From Hymenobacter ruricola (lineage in GTDB: Bacteria > Bacteroidota > Bacteroidia > Cytophagales > Hymenobacteraceae): 64,000 nucleotides of DNA. A model generated the notes under the pieces. The model was given only the letters and a program-made list of their open reading frames with translations, did not search any database and was not told the origin of the DNA. Below are positions 51,985-60,396 of this stretch, piece by piece. Within the stretch, counting starts at the first letter, position 1. Every line of letters begins with the position of its first letter. The stretch is taken from assembly GCF_015694525.1 (NCBI RefSeq), contig NZ_JADQDM010000010.1:1-64000 (forward strand). Direction: 5' to 3'. The position numbers and the translations under genes are program-made.

Positions 51985-53298
51985 ATGAAACTCAAGAAAC
52001 TCAGCCGCAACCTCACGCTTTGGGTGCTGCTGGCCATCGTGGCCGGGGCGCTGCTGGGCCACTTCCGGCCCGCCGCGGCCGTGCAGATGGAGCCGCTGGG
52101 CAAGCGGTTTATCGACGTGGTGAAGCTGTTCATCAACCCGATTATCTTCCTTACCATCACACTGGGCATTAGCACCATGGGCGACCTGAAGAAGGTGGGG
52201 CGCATTGGCGGGAAGGCCTTGCTGTACTTTGAAATCGTGACCACGCTGGCCTTGCTCATTGGGGTGGGCGTGGCGGCGCTGGTGCGGCCGGGCGCGGGCG
52301 TGAGTACCGGCCGGCTTGATGCCGGGAAGGTGGGCGAGTTCACCAAACGGGCCACAGAGTTCTCGTGGGGCCACTTTCTGGCCGATAATCTGACGCTGCA
52401 AGTACTCATTGTGGCCATCGCGCTGGGCATTGCGCTCAGCAAGTACGCCGGCCGCAAACCCGTCATTCACTTCCTGAAAGAGGCTTCCAAATACGTTTTT
52501 CGCGGGCTGCACCTCGTGATGCTGCTGGCGCCCATCGGGGCGTTTGGCGGCATGGCCTTCACCATTGGCAAATACGGCATCGCCACGCTGCTGCCGCTGG
52601 GCAAGCTGATGGTGACGGTGTACCTGACCATGGGCGTGTTCGTTTTTCTGGTGCTGGGGGCTATTCTGCGCTACTGTGGCGTGGGCGTGTGGTCGTTTTT
52701 GAAATACCTAAAAGCGGAGCTGCTGATTGTACTGGGCACGTCGTCCTCCGAAGCCGGCCTGCCGGGCCTCATGGAAAAGCTGGAGCGCATGGGCTGTGCC
52801 CAGCCGGTGGTGGGGCTGGTGGTGCCCACGGGCTACTCCTTCAACCTCGACGGCACCACCATCTACCTTTCGCTCTCCACCCTGTTTCTGGCCCAGGTGT
52901 TCCACGTTGAGCTTTCCGGCGCTCAGGTTCTGACCATGATGGGCATTCTCATGGTCACTTCCAAGGGCGCGGCGGGCGTGGCGGGCAGCGGCTTTGTGGT
53001 GCTGGCCAGCACGCTCACGGCCATGAAGGTGATTCCGGTGGAAGGCCTGGCCCTGCTGCTGGGCGTGGACCGGTTTATGTCGGAAGCCCGCAGCATCACC
53101 AACTTCATTGGCAACGGCGTGGCCACCGTTTTCCTGGCCCACCACGAAGGCGCCCTCGACCACGAGATGGCCGTGGAGGCGCTGGGCAAGCGCCTCAAGC
53201 CACTGCGCTTCCGCCGGGGCTACACCAGCGGCGAGTACCTGGGCGAAGCCGCCGAGCAAGCCAGCGAGCTGGCCCGCCTGCTGAAGAACCGTAAGTAG
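51985..53298 (+). CDS. Dicarboxylate/amino acid:cation symporter (DAACS/DctA type)
   Basis: The 437-residue membrane protein shows the family's two hairpin signatures: 'GTSSSEAGLPGLMEKLERMG' (serine-rich HP1) and 'TGYSFNLDGTTIYLSLSTLF' (helix 7 NxDGT), plus 'VTSKGAAGVAGSGFVVLAST' (HP2) and 'DRFMSEARSITNFIGNGVA' (helix 8). These match C4-dicarboxylate/proton symporters more than glutamate types. C4-dicarboxylate uptake is the likely function. Confidence 0.93.
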   Translation: MKLKKLSRNLTLWVLLAIVAGALLGHFRPAAAVQMEPLGKRFIDVVKLFINPIIFLTITLGISTMGDLKKVGRIGGKALLYFEIVTTLALLIGVGVAALVRPGAGVSTGRLDAGKVGEFTKRATEFSWGHFLADNLTLQVLIVAIALGIALSKYAGRKPVIHFLKEASKYVFRGLHLVMLLAPIGAFGGMAFTIGKYGIATLLPLGKLMVTVYLTMGVFVFLVLGAILRYCGVGVWSFLKYLKAELLIVLGTSSSEAGLPGLMEKLERMGCAQPVVGLVVPTGYSFNLDGTTIYLSLSTLFLAQVFHVELSGAQVLTMMGILMVTSKGAAGVAGSGFVVLASTLTAMKVIPVEGLALLLGVDRFMSEARSITNFIGNGVATVFLAHHEGALDHEMAVEALGKRLKPLRFRRGYTSGEYLGEAAEQASELARLLKNRK

Positions 53299-53314
53299 GG
53301 GCAGTGTGATAAAA

Positions 53315-53421
53315 GAACGTCATGCAGAGCGGTAGCGAAGCATCTTTACCGCAACAGTAAACTCAATTGGAAGCACTAGTGCCTGCGGGCAAGATGCTGC
53401 GCTGCGCTCTGCATGACGTTC
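53315..53421. repeat. Palindromic repeat, subfamily B (copy 3)
   Basis: gaacgtcatgcagagcggta faces tgcgctctgcatgacgttc. The arms share aagcatctt / aagatgctg. It starts 16 nt after the symporter stop and ends 21 nt before the next ATG. Confidence 0.9.
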
Positions 53422-53442
53422 TACCTTCCCACCTTTGTCTCT

Positions 53443-54624
53443 ATGCAACCCGTAACCCTTCCCCCGCCCCGCCCCGCCCCCGCCCGCCCGCCCATCCGCT
53501 TCGACCGCAACGAGCTGGCCGGCGCGTTCGGCGACCTGGGCACTGACTTGCCGCTGCTCATCGGCGTCATCGCCGCCTCGGGCATCGACAGCGCTTCGGT
53601 GCTCATCTTGTTCGGGCTGATGCAGGTGTTTACCGGGCTCTGGTACCGCATGCCCATGCCGGTGCAGCCGCTCAAGGCCTTCGCGGCGCTGGTTATTGCC
53701 CAGAAGCTGCCCGGCAGGCTGATTTTTGGGGGCGGGCTGGCCATTGGCGTCGGCATGTTTTTCCTGTCCGTGACGGGGCTGATTGATGCGCTGGCGCGGC
53801 TGGTGCCCAAGGCCGTGGTGCGCGGCATTCAGTTTGGGCTGGCCTTGCAGCTGGCCACGCTGGCCCTCACCAAGTACGTGGGCGCCGATGGCGCGGCCGG
53901 CTACGCGCTGGCCGCGGCGGCTTTCGTGGTGACGGTGGTGCTGTTTGGCAACCGGCGCTGGCCGGCGGCACTGCTCGTCATTGCGCTGGGCGTGGCGTAT
54001 GCGCTGGTGTTCAAGCTCGATTTGGCCACCGCGCAAAAGGCCGTGGGCCTACACTTGCCTGCCTGGCACCTGCCCGAAACGCCGGACATCCTCACCGGCG
54101 CGCTGCTGCTGGCGCTGCCTCAGATTCCGCTGTCGCTCGGCAACTCCGTTTTGGCCACCCGGCAGGTGGCGCAGGACCTATTTCCCGAACGGCAATTGAC
54201 GACCCGCAAAATCAGCTTCACCTATGCGCTGATGAACTTGGTGAATCCATTTTTGGGCGGCTTTCCGGTGTGCCACGGCTCGGGCGGCATGGTGGGGCAT
54301 TATGCGTTCGGGGCGCGCACGGGCGGCTCAGTGGTCATCTACGGCGGTATTTTCCTGGTGATGGGGCTGTTTTTCAGCCAGGGCTTTGCCGAAGTGGTGC
54401 AGATATTTCCGCTGCCGGTGCTGGGCGTGCTGCTGCTGTTCGAGGCACTGTCCCTGGCCGCGCTGCTGCGCGACATCAGCGAGCAGCGGGCCGACTTGCT
54501 GGTGGCGCTGCTGGTGGGGCTGCTGAGCGCCGGGCTGCCCTATGGCTACCTGGTGGGGCTGGTGGTGGGCACTGCCATTTATTACGCCATGCGCCGCGGC
54601 TGGGTGGGGCTGGGCAAGCTCTAG
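53443..54624 (+). CDS. MOT1-type molybdate/sulfate transporter
   Basis: The 393-residue membrane protein has about 10-11 helices. The N-terminal 'ELAGAFGDLGTDLPLLIGVI' and 'MPVQPLKAFAALVIA', and the internal 'ALPQIPLSLGNSVLATRQVA' and 'CHGSGGMVGHYAFGARTG', are signatures of the MFS_MOT1/YbaR-like molybdate transporter family, a SulP relative without a STAS domain. Molybdate import is the likely role and would supply the nearby Mo-dependent oxidoreductase. It ends at the palindrome array. Confidence 0.88.
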   Translation: MQPVTLPPPRPAPARPPIRFDRNELAGAFGDLGTDLPLLIGVIAASGIDSASVLILFGLMQVFTGLWYRMPMPVQPLKAFAALVIAQKLPGRLIFGGGLAIGVGMFFLSVTGLIDALARLVPKAVVRGIQFGLALQLATLALTKYVGADGAAGYALAAAAFVVTVVLFGNRRWPAALLVIALGVAYALVFKLDLATAQKAVGLHLPAWHLPETPDILTGALLLALPQIPLSLGNSVLATRQVAQDLFPERQLTTRKISFTYALMNLVNPFLGGFPVCHGSGGMVGHYAFGARTGGSVVIYGGIFLVMGLFFSQGFAEVVQIFPLPVLGVLLLFEALSLAALLRDISEQRADLLVALLVGLLSAGLPYGYLVGLVVGTAIYYAMRRGWVGLGKL

Positions 54625-54632
54625 CGGCCAGG

Positions 54633-55065
54633 GGCCACCCCAAACTATGGGCGGAGGTTTTGGCGCTAAACCTTGCTCCCATAGTTTGGGGTGGCCACCT
54701 TTGGCGCTGTAGGTGCCCGCCCCAAACTTGGGGAGTCTTATTAAGCGCTAAAACCACCTCCCCAAGTTTGGGGTGGGCACCTACAGCGCCAAAGGTGGCC
54801 ACCCCAAACTATGGGAGCCATCTTTAGGGCAAAACCTTGCTTCCCAAGTTTGGGAAGCTTCCTTTTAAAGTCGAAAATGGCTTTACCAGTGTTGGTAAGG
54901 CTAGGTTTGGGACCAAAGATGCCCTTACCAGCGTTGGTAAGGCAAGGTTTAGGACAAAGGTGCCCTTACCAACGTTGGTAAGGCTGGCTTTAAGCCCAAA
55001 GATGCCATTACCAACGCTGGCAACGGTGGTTAGGAGGCCAAAGGCGGCGTTACCAGCGTTGGTAA
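54633..55065. repeat. Array of palindromes with dyad centres every 20-21 bp
   Basis: Eleven main palindromes have centres at 54644.5, 54684.5, 54726.5, 54766.5, 54808.5, 54848.5, 54890.5, 54932.5, 54973.5, 55015.5 and 55057.5 (spacing 40-42 bp). The first six are variants of ccccaaacttgggg, the last five of ttaccaacgttggtaa. A second dyad sits midway between most neighbours (agcgct centres at 54664.5, 54705.5, 54746.5, 54787.5; tttgggaccaaa at 54911.5). 54675-54734 and 54759-54818 form a 60-bp inverted repeat with one mismatch. The array lies between convergent genes and overlaps the 3' end of the thioesterase gene. Confidence 0.92.
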
Positions 55066-55464
55066 GGCGGCTTCGGCCGCCGGCAGAATGCGCACGGGCT
55101 GCTTGTGCTCGTCCACGGCCACGAAGGTGAAGAGACCCGTGACGGCCTTGTGGCGTTCGTCGGAATACATCTGCTCCACAAACAGCTCGACGCGCACCTT
55201 CAGGCTGGTGTTGCCGACGTGCTCGATGCTGGCCACCAGCTCCACTAGCGAGCCGCCGGGAATGGGGTGCGTAAAATCGACCCGCTCGGAGGACACGGTC
55301 ACCATTTTGAGGCGCGAGAACCGGGTGGCGGCGATGAAGGCCACTTCGTCCATGAGCAGCAGCGTGGTCCCGCCAAACAGCGTGTCGTAATGGTTGGTGG
55401 TATTGGGAAAAACGGCCTTGAAAATGCGCGTTTCGGCACGGGCAATGCGGTCGGCAAGGAGCAT
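55030..55464 (-). CDS. Acyl-CoA thioesterase (hotdog fold, YciA/BFIT type)
   Basis: The 144-residue cytoplasmic protein matches bacterial acyl-CoA thioesterases: 'FPNTTNHYDTLFGGTTLLLMDE' (Asn/Gly-containing active region and central helix), 'VTVSSERVDFTHPIPGGSLVELVASI' in short blocks, and 'LFTFVAVDEHKQPV'. The start at 55464 (MLLADRIARAETR) is chosen because upstream sequence is riboswitch and leader. The last dozen residues ('ALPTLVTPPLAS') are encoded by the palindrome array and look acquired. A cobalamin riboswitch lies 158 nt upstream. Confidence 0.88.
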   Translation of the reverse strand: MLLADRIARAETRIFKAVFPNTTNHYDTLFGGTTLLLMDEVAFIAATRFSRLKMVTVSSERVDFTHPIPGGSLVELVASIEHVGNTSLKVRVELFVEQMYSDERHKAVTGLFTFVAVDEHKQPVRILPAAEAALPTLVTPPLAS

Positions 55465-55621
55465 GGGCAACAGGAAAAAAAGAGAGGAAAACGGCCTCCT
55501 GCTGTATTCAAGCCCTGTTCTGAGCAAAGCCGCCACCAGCCGGCCGCCACCGGCCGCGCCCACGGCGCAGCGGCACGGCACCGCCAATGCCAGCCCCAAA
55601 GCGCGAGGGCAGCATCACTCG

Positions 55622-55816
55622 GCGGCCGGCAGGTCTCCTGACTTGTTTCGGGTGAGCCCCGCCCTTCTCAGCCCGCGGCAAGCAGGCCAATGGGTGTGCG
55701 TCGGGGCACCGGCTCCGGCCCACCGGGGCCGGGAAACTTACAGTAGCGCGTCTGTTCGGGAGTTGCACCCGATTCCCTTTTAATTCCCGCCAGGAGGTGA
55801 GTCCGGCCGGAAACCG
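55622..55816 (-). promoter_or_regulatory. Cobalamin (B12) riboswitch
   Basis: Read on the minus strand, the conserved core is complete: ggttt near the 5' end, ttaaaagggaatc, gggtgcaactcccg, gcgctactgtaag and, at the 3' end, aagtcaggagacctgccgg. This is the order and spacing of the cobalamin riboswitch aptamer. Downstream lies a weak gagg / cctc hairpin and T7 just before the thioesterase ATG, a possible terminator. It lies after the MFS gene and before the thioesterase gene on the same strand. Confidence 0.9.
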
Positions 55817-55895
55817 TCCGCTGATTGAAGGAATTCAACCTAAGAACCAACGGGGCGAAGGTACGGCCAGCCGCTGGGTGCGGGTGCTGCCGACG

Positions 55896-57467
55896 CTACT
55901 CCACGGCCACGGGCACCCGCTGGTTGGCCTTACGCAATGGCAGCTCCGGGATGAAGAGCGTCATGATGAGCCCGCCCACCACCAGGAAAATATTGCAGAA
56001 ATACACCCGCGACACGGCCTTGGAAAAGGCCTGGCGCACCTGCTCATTCGGCCGGCCGGTGGCGGCAGCCGAGGGCAGGGCCGGTCCTTCGGCCACCACG
56101 GTTTGCCGGGCAGCGGGGCCAGCGGCCGTGGCGGGCAGGTGTTGGGCCAGGGTGAGGGTGAGCACCGTGCCCAGCACCGAGGCCGCAATGGCCCCGCCAA
56201 TCTGCCGGAAAAACTGGCTGGCCGAGGTGGCCTGGCCCATGAGCGCGGGCTCGGTGGCGTTTTGCACGGCCAGGGTGTAGAGCGGCATAGTGGGCCCCAA
56301 TCCCAGCCCGCAAATGGCCAGAAACACGAGTACGCGGTAGTAGGGCACGTCCACCGGCATGGTGGCCAGCAGCGACAGCCCCACCAGCAACAGCGACAGG
56401 CCGGCCAGCATCCAGCGCTTGTAGTGGCCGAAGCGCGACACCATCTGCCCTGCCAGCATGGAGCCCGTGACCACGCCCAGCGACATCGGAATCAGGCTGA
56501 TGCCGGCGCGGGTGGCGCTTTCGCCCAGCACGTTCACCATGAACAAAGGCTCGAAGATGATGACGCCGAGGAAGGCCCCGCCCATCAGAAACAGCGCCCC
56601 GTTGGCGGTGCGAAACACGGTGTTTTTGAAGAGCCCGAAGTTGAGAATGGGGTTTTCGTGGCGCAGGCTGCGCACCACAAACAAGCCCAGCGCCAGCGCC
56701 GCCACCGCCAGCAGGCCCAGCGTGAGGGGCGAAGTCCAGCCGTACACGGCTTTGTTGAGCTGCAGGGCCACCACCAGCGGCCCCAGCCCCACCATGAGCA
56801 GCACGGCGGAAAGGAAATCGAACTTCTTCGGCGCCGTTTGCGGACGCAGAGGCGGCATTTGGGTGAGGATGAACCACAGGGCCAGCGCGCCCAGCGGCAG
56901 GTTCACGTAGAACACCAGCCGCCAGCCCGCCACCCCGGGAATCAGGCCCGTACCCCGGTCCGTGAGAAAGCCGCCCAGCAATGGTCCCAGCACCGACGAG
57001 GTGCCAAACACCGCCCCCGTGAAGCCCTGGTAGCGCCCCCGCTCGGCCGGCGCAAACAAGTCGGCGATGATGATGAAGGCCATGGCAAACAGCCCCGCGC
57101 CGCCCAGTCCCTGCACGGCCCGAAACAGCACCAGTTGGTTCATGCCATCGCCCAGCAGCGGCAGCGGCCCAAACTCGCCGGCCAGCCCGCACAGCATCGA
57201 GCCCACCAGAAAAATGCTCACCGCCGTCACCTCAATCGTGCGCCGCGAATACATATCGGCCAGCTTGCCATAGATGGGCACCAGCGCCGTGCTGGCCACC
57301 AGGTAGGCCGTGGCCACCCACGTAAACCTATCCAAACCGTGCAAATCGGCCACAATGCGCGGCAGGGCCGTCGAGACAATGGTTTGGTCCAGAGACCCCA
57401 GAAACATGGCCAGCAAAATGCCGCCGAAGGTGAACATCTTCTGGCGGTGGGTGAGGGTCTCGGTCAA
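55896..57467 (-). CDS. DHA2-family (EmrB/QacA-like) MFS drug efflux transporter
   Basis: The 523-residue membrane protein has 14 predicted helices. Motif D1 in helix 1 is 'FLGSLDQTIVSTALPRI' (the Asp is conserved in DHA2 proton antiporters), with motif A 'GKLADMYSRRTI' and motif C-like 'AVFGTSSVLGPLLGGFL'. It is homologous to multidrug exporters; the substrate is unknown. A long loop near the C-terminus (about 435-480) is Ala/Pro-rich. Confidence 0.93.
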   Translation of the reverse strand: MTETLTHRQKMFTFGGILLAMFLGSLDQTIVSTALPRIVADLHGLDRFTWVATAYLVASTALVPIYGKLADMYSRRTIEVTAVSIFLVGSMLCGLAGEFGPLPLLGDGMNQLVLFRAVQGLGGAGLFAMAFIIIADLFAPAERGRYQGFTGAVFGTSSVLGPLLGGFLTDRGTGLIPGVAGWRLVFYVNLPLGALALWFILTQMPPLRPQTAPKKFDFLSAVLLMVGLGPLVVALQLNKAVYGWTSPLTLGLLAVAALALGLFVVRSLRHENPILNFGLFKNTVFRTANGALFLMGGAFLGVIIFEPLFMVNVLGESATRAGISLIPMSLGVVTGSMLAGQMVSRFGHYKRWMLAGLSLLLVGLSLLATMPVDVPYYRVLVFLAICGLGLGPTMPLYTLAVQNATEPALMGQATSASQFFRQIGGAIAASVLGTVLTLTLAQHLPATAAGPAARQTVVAEGPALPSAAATGRPNEQVRQAFSKAVSRVYFCNIFLVVGGLIMTLFIPELPLRKANQRVPVAVE

Positions 57468-57618
57468 AACAGCAGTGCGGAAGGTGGAGAGCGGTAGAAC
57501 GGCGCAGGCACCTTGGCAGGTTACAAAAGCACCGCCGTAACACCGGCTTCAGCCATTACAACCCATCGAAAAAGTGCCAATAGCACACCTCTCAACTGCC
57601 AACTGAGGCCATTTGCAT

Positions 57619-57638
57619 AAAGTGACATTTGTCACTTT
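57619..57638. promoter_or_regulatory. Palindromic operator-like site
   Basis: aaagtgaca and tgtcacttt are perfect 9-bp arms around TT, 96 bp upstream of the FG-GAP protein ATG and 38 bp upstream of its likely -7 box. It resembles a dimeric regulator site; the regulator is unknown. Confidence 0.45.
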
Positions 57639-57675
57639 TCGTTGCATTATCATACTGGATGCGCTATAAATGCTA

Positions 57676-57683
57676 TAATTTTG
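57676..57683 (+). promoter_or_regulatory. -7 box TAATTTTG of the FG-GAP protein gene
   Basis: An exact TAnnTTTG match lies in an AT-rich stretch 31 nt before the ATG. Confidence 0.45.
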
Positions 57684-57714
57684 TGGTTGACAATTTTTGC
57701 TGTCCTTTTTCTGT

Positions 57715-60294
57715 ATGAAATCATTCTTACGCTTAACCCCACTCGCACTCGGCCTGCTTCTGGCCAATGCTCCCGCCTCACACGCCACTAATCCGGTTCT
57801 GACGTTTCGCGGCACGGTCACGACCGGCGACAACACCGCCTTCATCGACCAAGTGCAAGTCCTGACGGGCACCACCCAGGCAGCCGGGGCCGTGGCCAAC
57901 GCCAGCTTCGAGAGTGCCGACCCGCTGGCCAATGGCACTTATGGCTACATTCCCACCGGCGCGGTCTGGACGTTCAACGGCGGCTCGGGCATCGCCAACA
58001 CCGGGGCGGGATTTTCGCCCAGCACGCCGCCCGACGGCAGCCGGGTAGCCTTTTTGCAAGGCGCCACCCAGTTTCAGCAAACCCTGACGCTGGCGCCCGG
58101 CACCTACCGGGTGCGGTTCAGCGCGTCGCAGCGCTTCTACCCGGCCGTCACCAACGTACAGAAGTTGGATGTGCTGATAGATGGCATCTCAGTGCTGGCG
58201 GCGGTGCAGCCCCCTTCCTCCTCCGTCTACAACACGTACCTCACGGCGCCGTTCACCGTGGTGGCTTCCACGCCTTTCGCGCTGACGGCGCTGGCGCCCA
58301 CCCGCAACCAGCTGGGCGTGGACCGCACCAGTGACGTGGATTTGACTTTCACCGCGCCCACCACGGCGGCAGCAGTTCTGGAAACCAACATTTTCAGCAG
58401 TCAGTACGGGGGATTGCTGAACCTGAAAAAAGTACCCACCATCAGCGGCAACACTGCTACCATCACGCCCGCGCGCTACTACAAAGCCGGCGAAGTAATC
58501 AGCGTGACGGTGCCCAATACGGTGGTGAGCGCCGCCCTGGGCCAGGCCAGCAACAACGCGCAGGTGTACCAGTTCACGGTGGCCACGCAAAACAACGGTA
58601 CCGGCAACGGCACCTTCAGCGGAGCCCAAAATCCTGGCGTGGGCACCAATCCGCGCGGCGTGGCCACGGCCGACGTGGACGGCGACGGCCGGCTGGACAT
58701 CATTGTGGCCAGCGAGGCCAACGTGAGCGTGTTTCGGAACACCGGCAACAGCGGCAGTCCGGCCGCACCCACCTTCGCGGCTCGTGTCGTCCTCAACCTG
58801 CCCACCAACGCCATTGCCTACGGCATGGCGGTGGGCGATGTGAACGGCGACGGCCGGCTGGACATCGTCACGGCCAATTCCGGCCCCAACAACGTGAGCG
58901 TGTTTCGAAACACCGGCACCGCGGCCGGCACGGTCAGCTTTGCCACCAGCCAGCAATACGCCGTGGGCACCACACCCTTCGGCGTGGCGCTGGGCGACGT
59001 CGACGCGGATGGGGATTTGGACATTGTGACGGCTAATTTTGACAGCAACGACCTGACGGTGCTGCAGAATGTGTTGTTGCCGGCGGCGGTGCAAGCCGCC
59101 AATGGCTTGGCGGTTAGCTCTACGCTCACGGCCACCAGCTTTATCACGGGCGCCACCGTGGCCAACGGAAACAACAGTGCCCCCGCCAGCGTGGCCCTGG
59201 CCGACTTCGACAACGACGGCCTGCTCGACATTGCCGTGGCAAGCAGCGGCCCTAACAACGTGAACATCTACCGCAATACCACGGGCTCGCCCGGGGCGCT
59301 CGCATTTGCCACGCGGGTTACTTCGACGGTTGGCGCAACGCCTTACGGAGTGGTTGCGGGCGATGTGAACGCCGACGGCAAAGTGGACCTCGTAACCGCC
59401 AACCGCGACGCCAACAGCGTCTCGGTGCTGCTAAACGCGTCCACCGGCGTTGGCTCCATTGCTACCAGCGGCATCGAACTTGGGGTGGGAGCCGACCCCA
59501 TCAGCGTGGCGCTGGGCGACGTGAACGCCGACGGCTACCTGGACATCATGGCGGCCAACTACAACAACCTGAACGGCCGCACGGTGAGCACCATCCTGCG
59601 CAATGCGGCCAACACAGGCTTTGCAACGGCAGTGTCCACCACGTATGCCACCGCCAACAGCGGCCCGCGCAACATTGTGCTGGGCGACCTCGACGGCGAC
59701 GGCGACCTCGACTTTGTGGTGGCCAGCCAATTGCCCGACGCCGTCAGCTACCGCATCAACGGCACCACGGCGGCCGTGCTGCCGCTGCCGGTGGCGCTGG
59801 TGAGTTTCACGGCCGAGTGCCGCGGCACCGATGTGGCGCTGAGCTGGCGCACGGCGTCGGAGAAAAACTCGCGCGGCTTTGAAGTGCAGCGCGCCGCTGA
59901 TGGCCAGAAATTCACGGCGCTCTCTTTTGTGGAAGGCCTGGGCACCTCGGCCACGGGCGGCAGCTACGCCTTCACTGACCGTAGCGCGACGGGCGCGGCG
60001 TACTACCGCCTGCGCCAGGTTGATGCCGACGGCACGGAGTCATACTCGCCGGTGGCAACCGCTTCCTGCGGCACCACCGGCCTCGCCCCCGCGCGGCTCA
60101 CCTTGCTGCCCAACCCAGCCCAGGGCCGCGTGCAGGTGCTGGGCGCCACGGGCGGCACGGTGCAGCTGCTGGACCTCACCGGCCGCCTCCTGCGCCAGCA
60201 GCCGGCGGGCGAAACGCTCAGCCTGGAAGGCCTGGCGCCGGGCGTGTACCTGGTGCGCAACGGCGCGCAGTCGGCGCGCCTGCAAGTGCAATAA
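57715..60294 (+). CDS. FG-GAP/VCBS repeat protein with T9SS sorting domain
   Basis: The 859-residue product has a signal peptide (MKSFLRLTPLALGLLLANA, then PASHA). A jelly-roll-like N-terminal domain is followed by a Big-type domain ('LAPTRNQLGVDRTSDVDLTF') and six or seven FG-GAP repeats with Ca-binding loops ('DVDGDGRLDIIVA', 'DVNGDGRLDIVTA', 'DVDADGDLDIVTA', 'DFDNDGLLDIAVA', 'DVNADGYLDIMAA', 'DLDGDGDLDFVVA'). These form a propeller. The 'YYRLRQVDADG' module and a T9SS type A domain ('LLPNPAQGRV', 'APGVYLVRNG') finish it. It is likely a surface adhesin or enzyme-associated protein. Confidence 0.93.
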   Translation: MKSFLRLTPLALGLLLANAPASHATNPVLTFRGTVTTGDNTAFIDQVQVLTGTTQAAGAVANASFESADPLANGTYGYIPTGAVWTFNGGSGIANTGAGFSPSTPPDGSRVAFLQGATQFQQTLTLAPGTYRVRFSASQRFYPAVTNVQKLDVLIDGISVLAAVQPPSSSVYNTYLTAPFTVVASTPFALTALAPTRNQLGVDRTSDVDLTFTAPTTAAAVLETNIFSSQYGGLLNLKKVPTISGNTATITPARYYKAGEVISVTVPNTVVSAALGQASNNAQVYQFTVATQNNGTGNGTFSGAQNPGVGTNPRGVATADVDGDGRLDIIVASEANVSVFRNTGNSGSPAAPTFAARVVLNLPTNAIAYGMAVGDVNGDGRLDIVTANSGPNNVSVFRNTGTAAGTVSFATSQQYAVGTTPFGVALGDVDADGDLDIVTANFDSNDLTVLQNVLLPAAVQAANGLAVSSTLTATSFITGATVANGNNSAPASVALADFDNDGLLDIAVASSGPNNVNIYRNTTGSPGALAFATRVTSTVGATPYGVVAGDVNADGKVDLVTANRDANSVSVLLNASTGVGSIATSGIELGVGADPISVALGDVNADGYLDIMAANYNNLNGRTVSTILRNAANTGFATAVSTTYATANSGPRNIVLGDLDGDGDLDFVVASQLPDAVSYRINGTTAAVLPLPVALVSFTAECRGTDVALSWRTASEKNSRGFEVQRAADGQKFTALSFVEGLGTSATGGSYAFTDRSATGAAYYRLRQVDADGTESYSPVATASCGTTGLAPARLTLLPNPAQGRVQVLGATGGTVQLLDLTGRLLRQQPAGETLSLEGLAPGVYLVRNGAQSARLQVQ

Positions 60295-60314
60295 GCGGCC
60301 GGCACTGGCTCATC

Positions 60315-60346
60315 AAAAAGCCCTGGCTCGTTGCCAGGGCTTTTTT
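60315..60346. terminator. Terminator between the FG-GAP and SDR genes
   Basis: The stem aaaaagccctggc / gccagggcttttt has a four- to six-base loop. Confidence 0.93.
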
Positions 60347-60396
60347 AGTGTTTGATAGCAACGGCCCGGGCCAGACGGACGTGCCTGCTGAGGCGG

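Noticed and set aside
54633..55065. CRISPR array
   Set aside because: The repeated units are palindromic and drift in sequence, the intervening segments are related to each other and themselves symmetric, and no cas genes are near.
54837..55130. Small plus-strand ORF across the palindrome array (97 residues)
   Set aside because: The frame is open because the period is close to 42 bp; the peptide is a direct image of the repeat and has no start context or domain.
55508..55768. 86-residue ORF on the minus strand across the cobalamin riboswitch
   Set aside because: It overlaps the conserved aptamer and encodes an Arg/Gly/Pro-rich peptide without family features.
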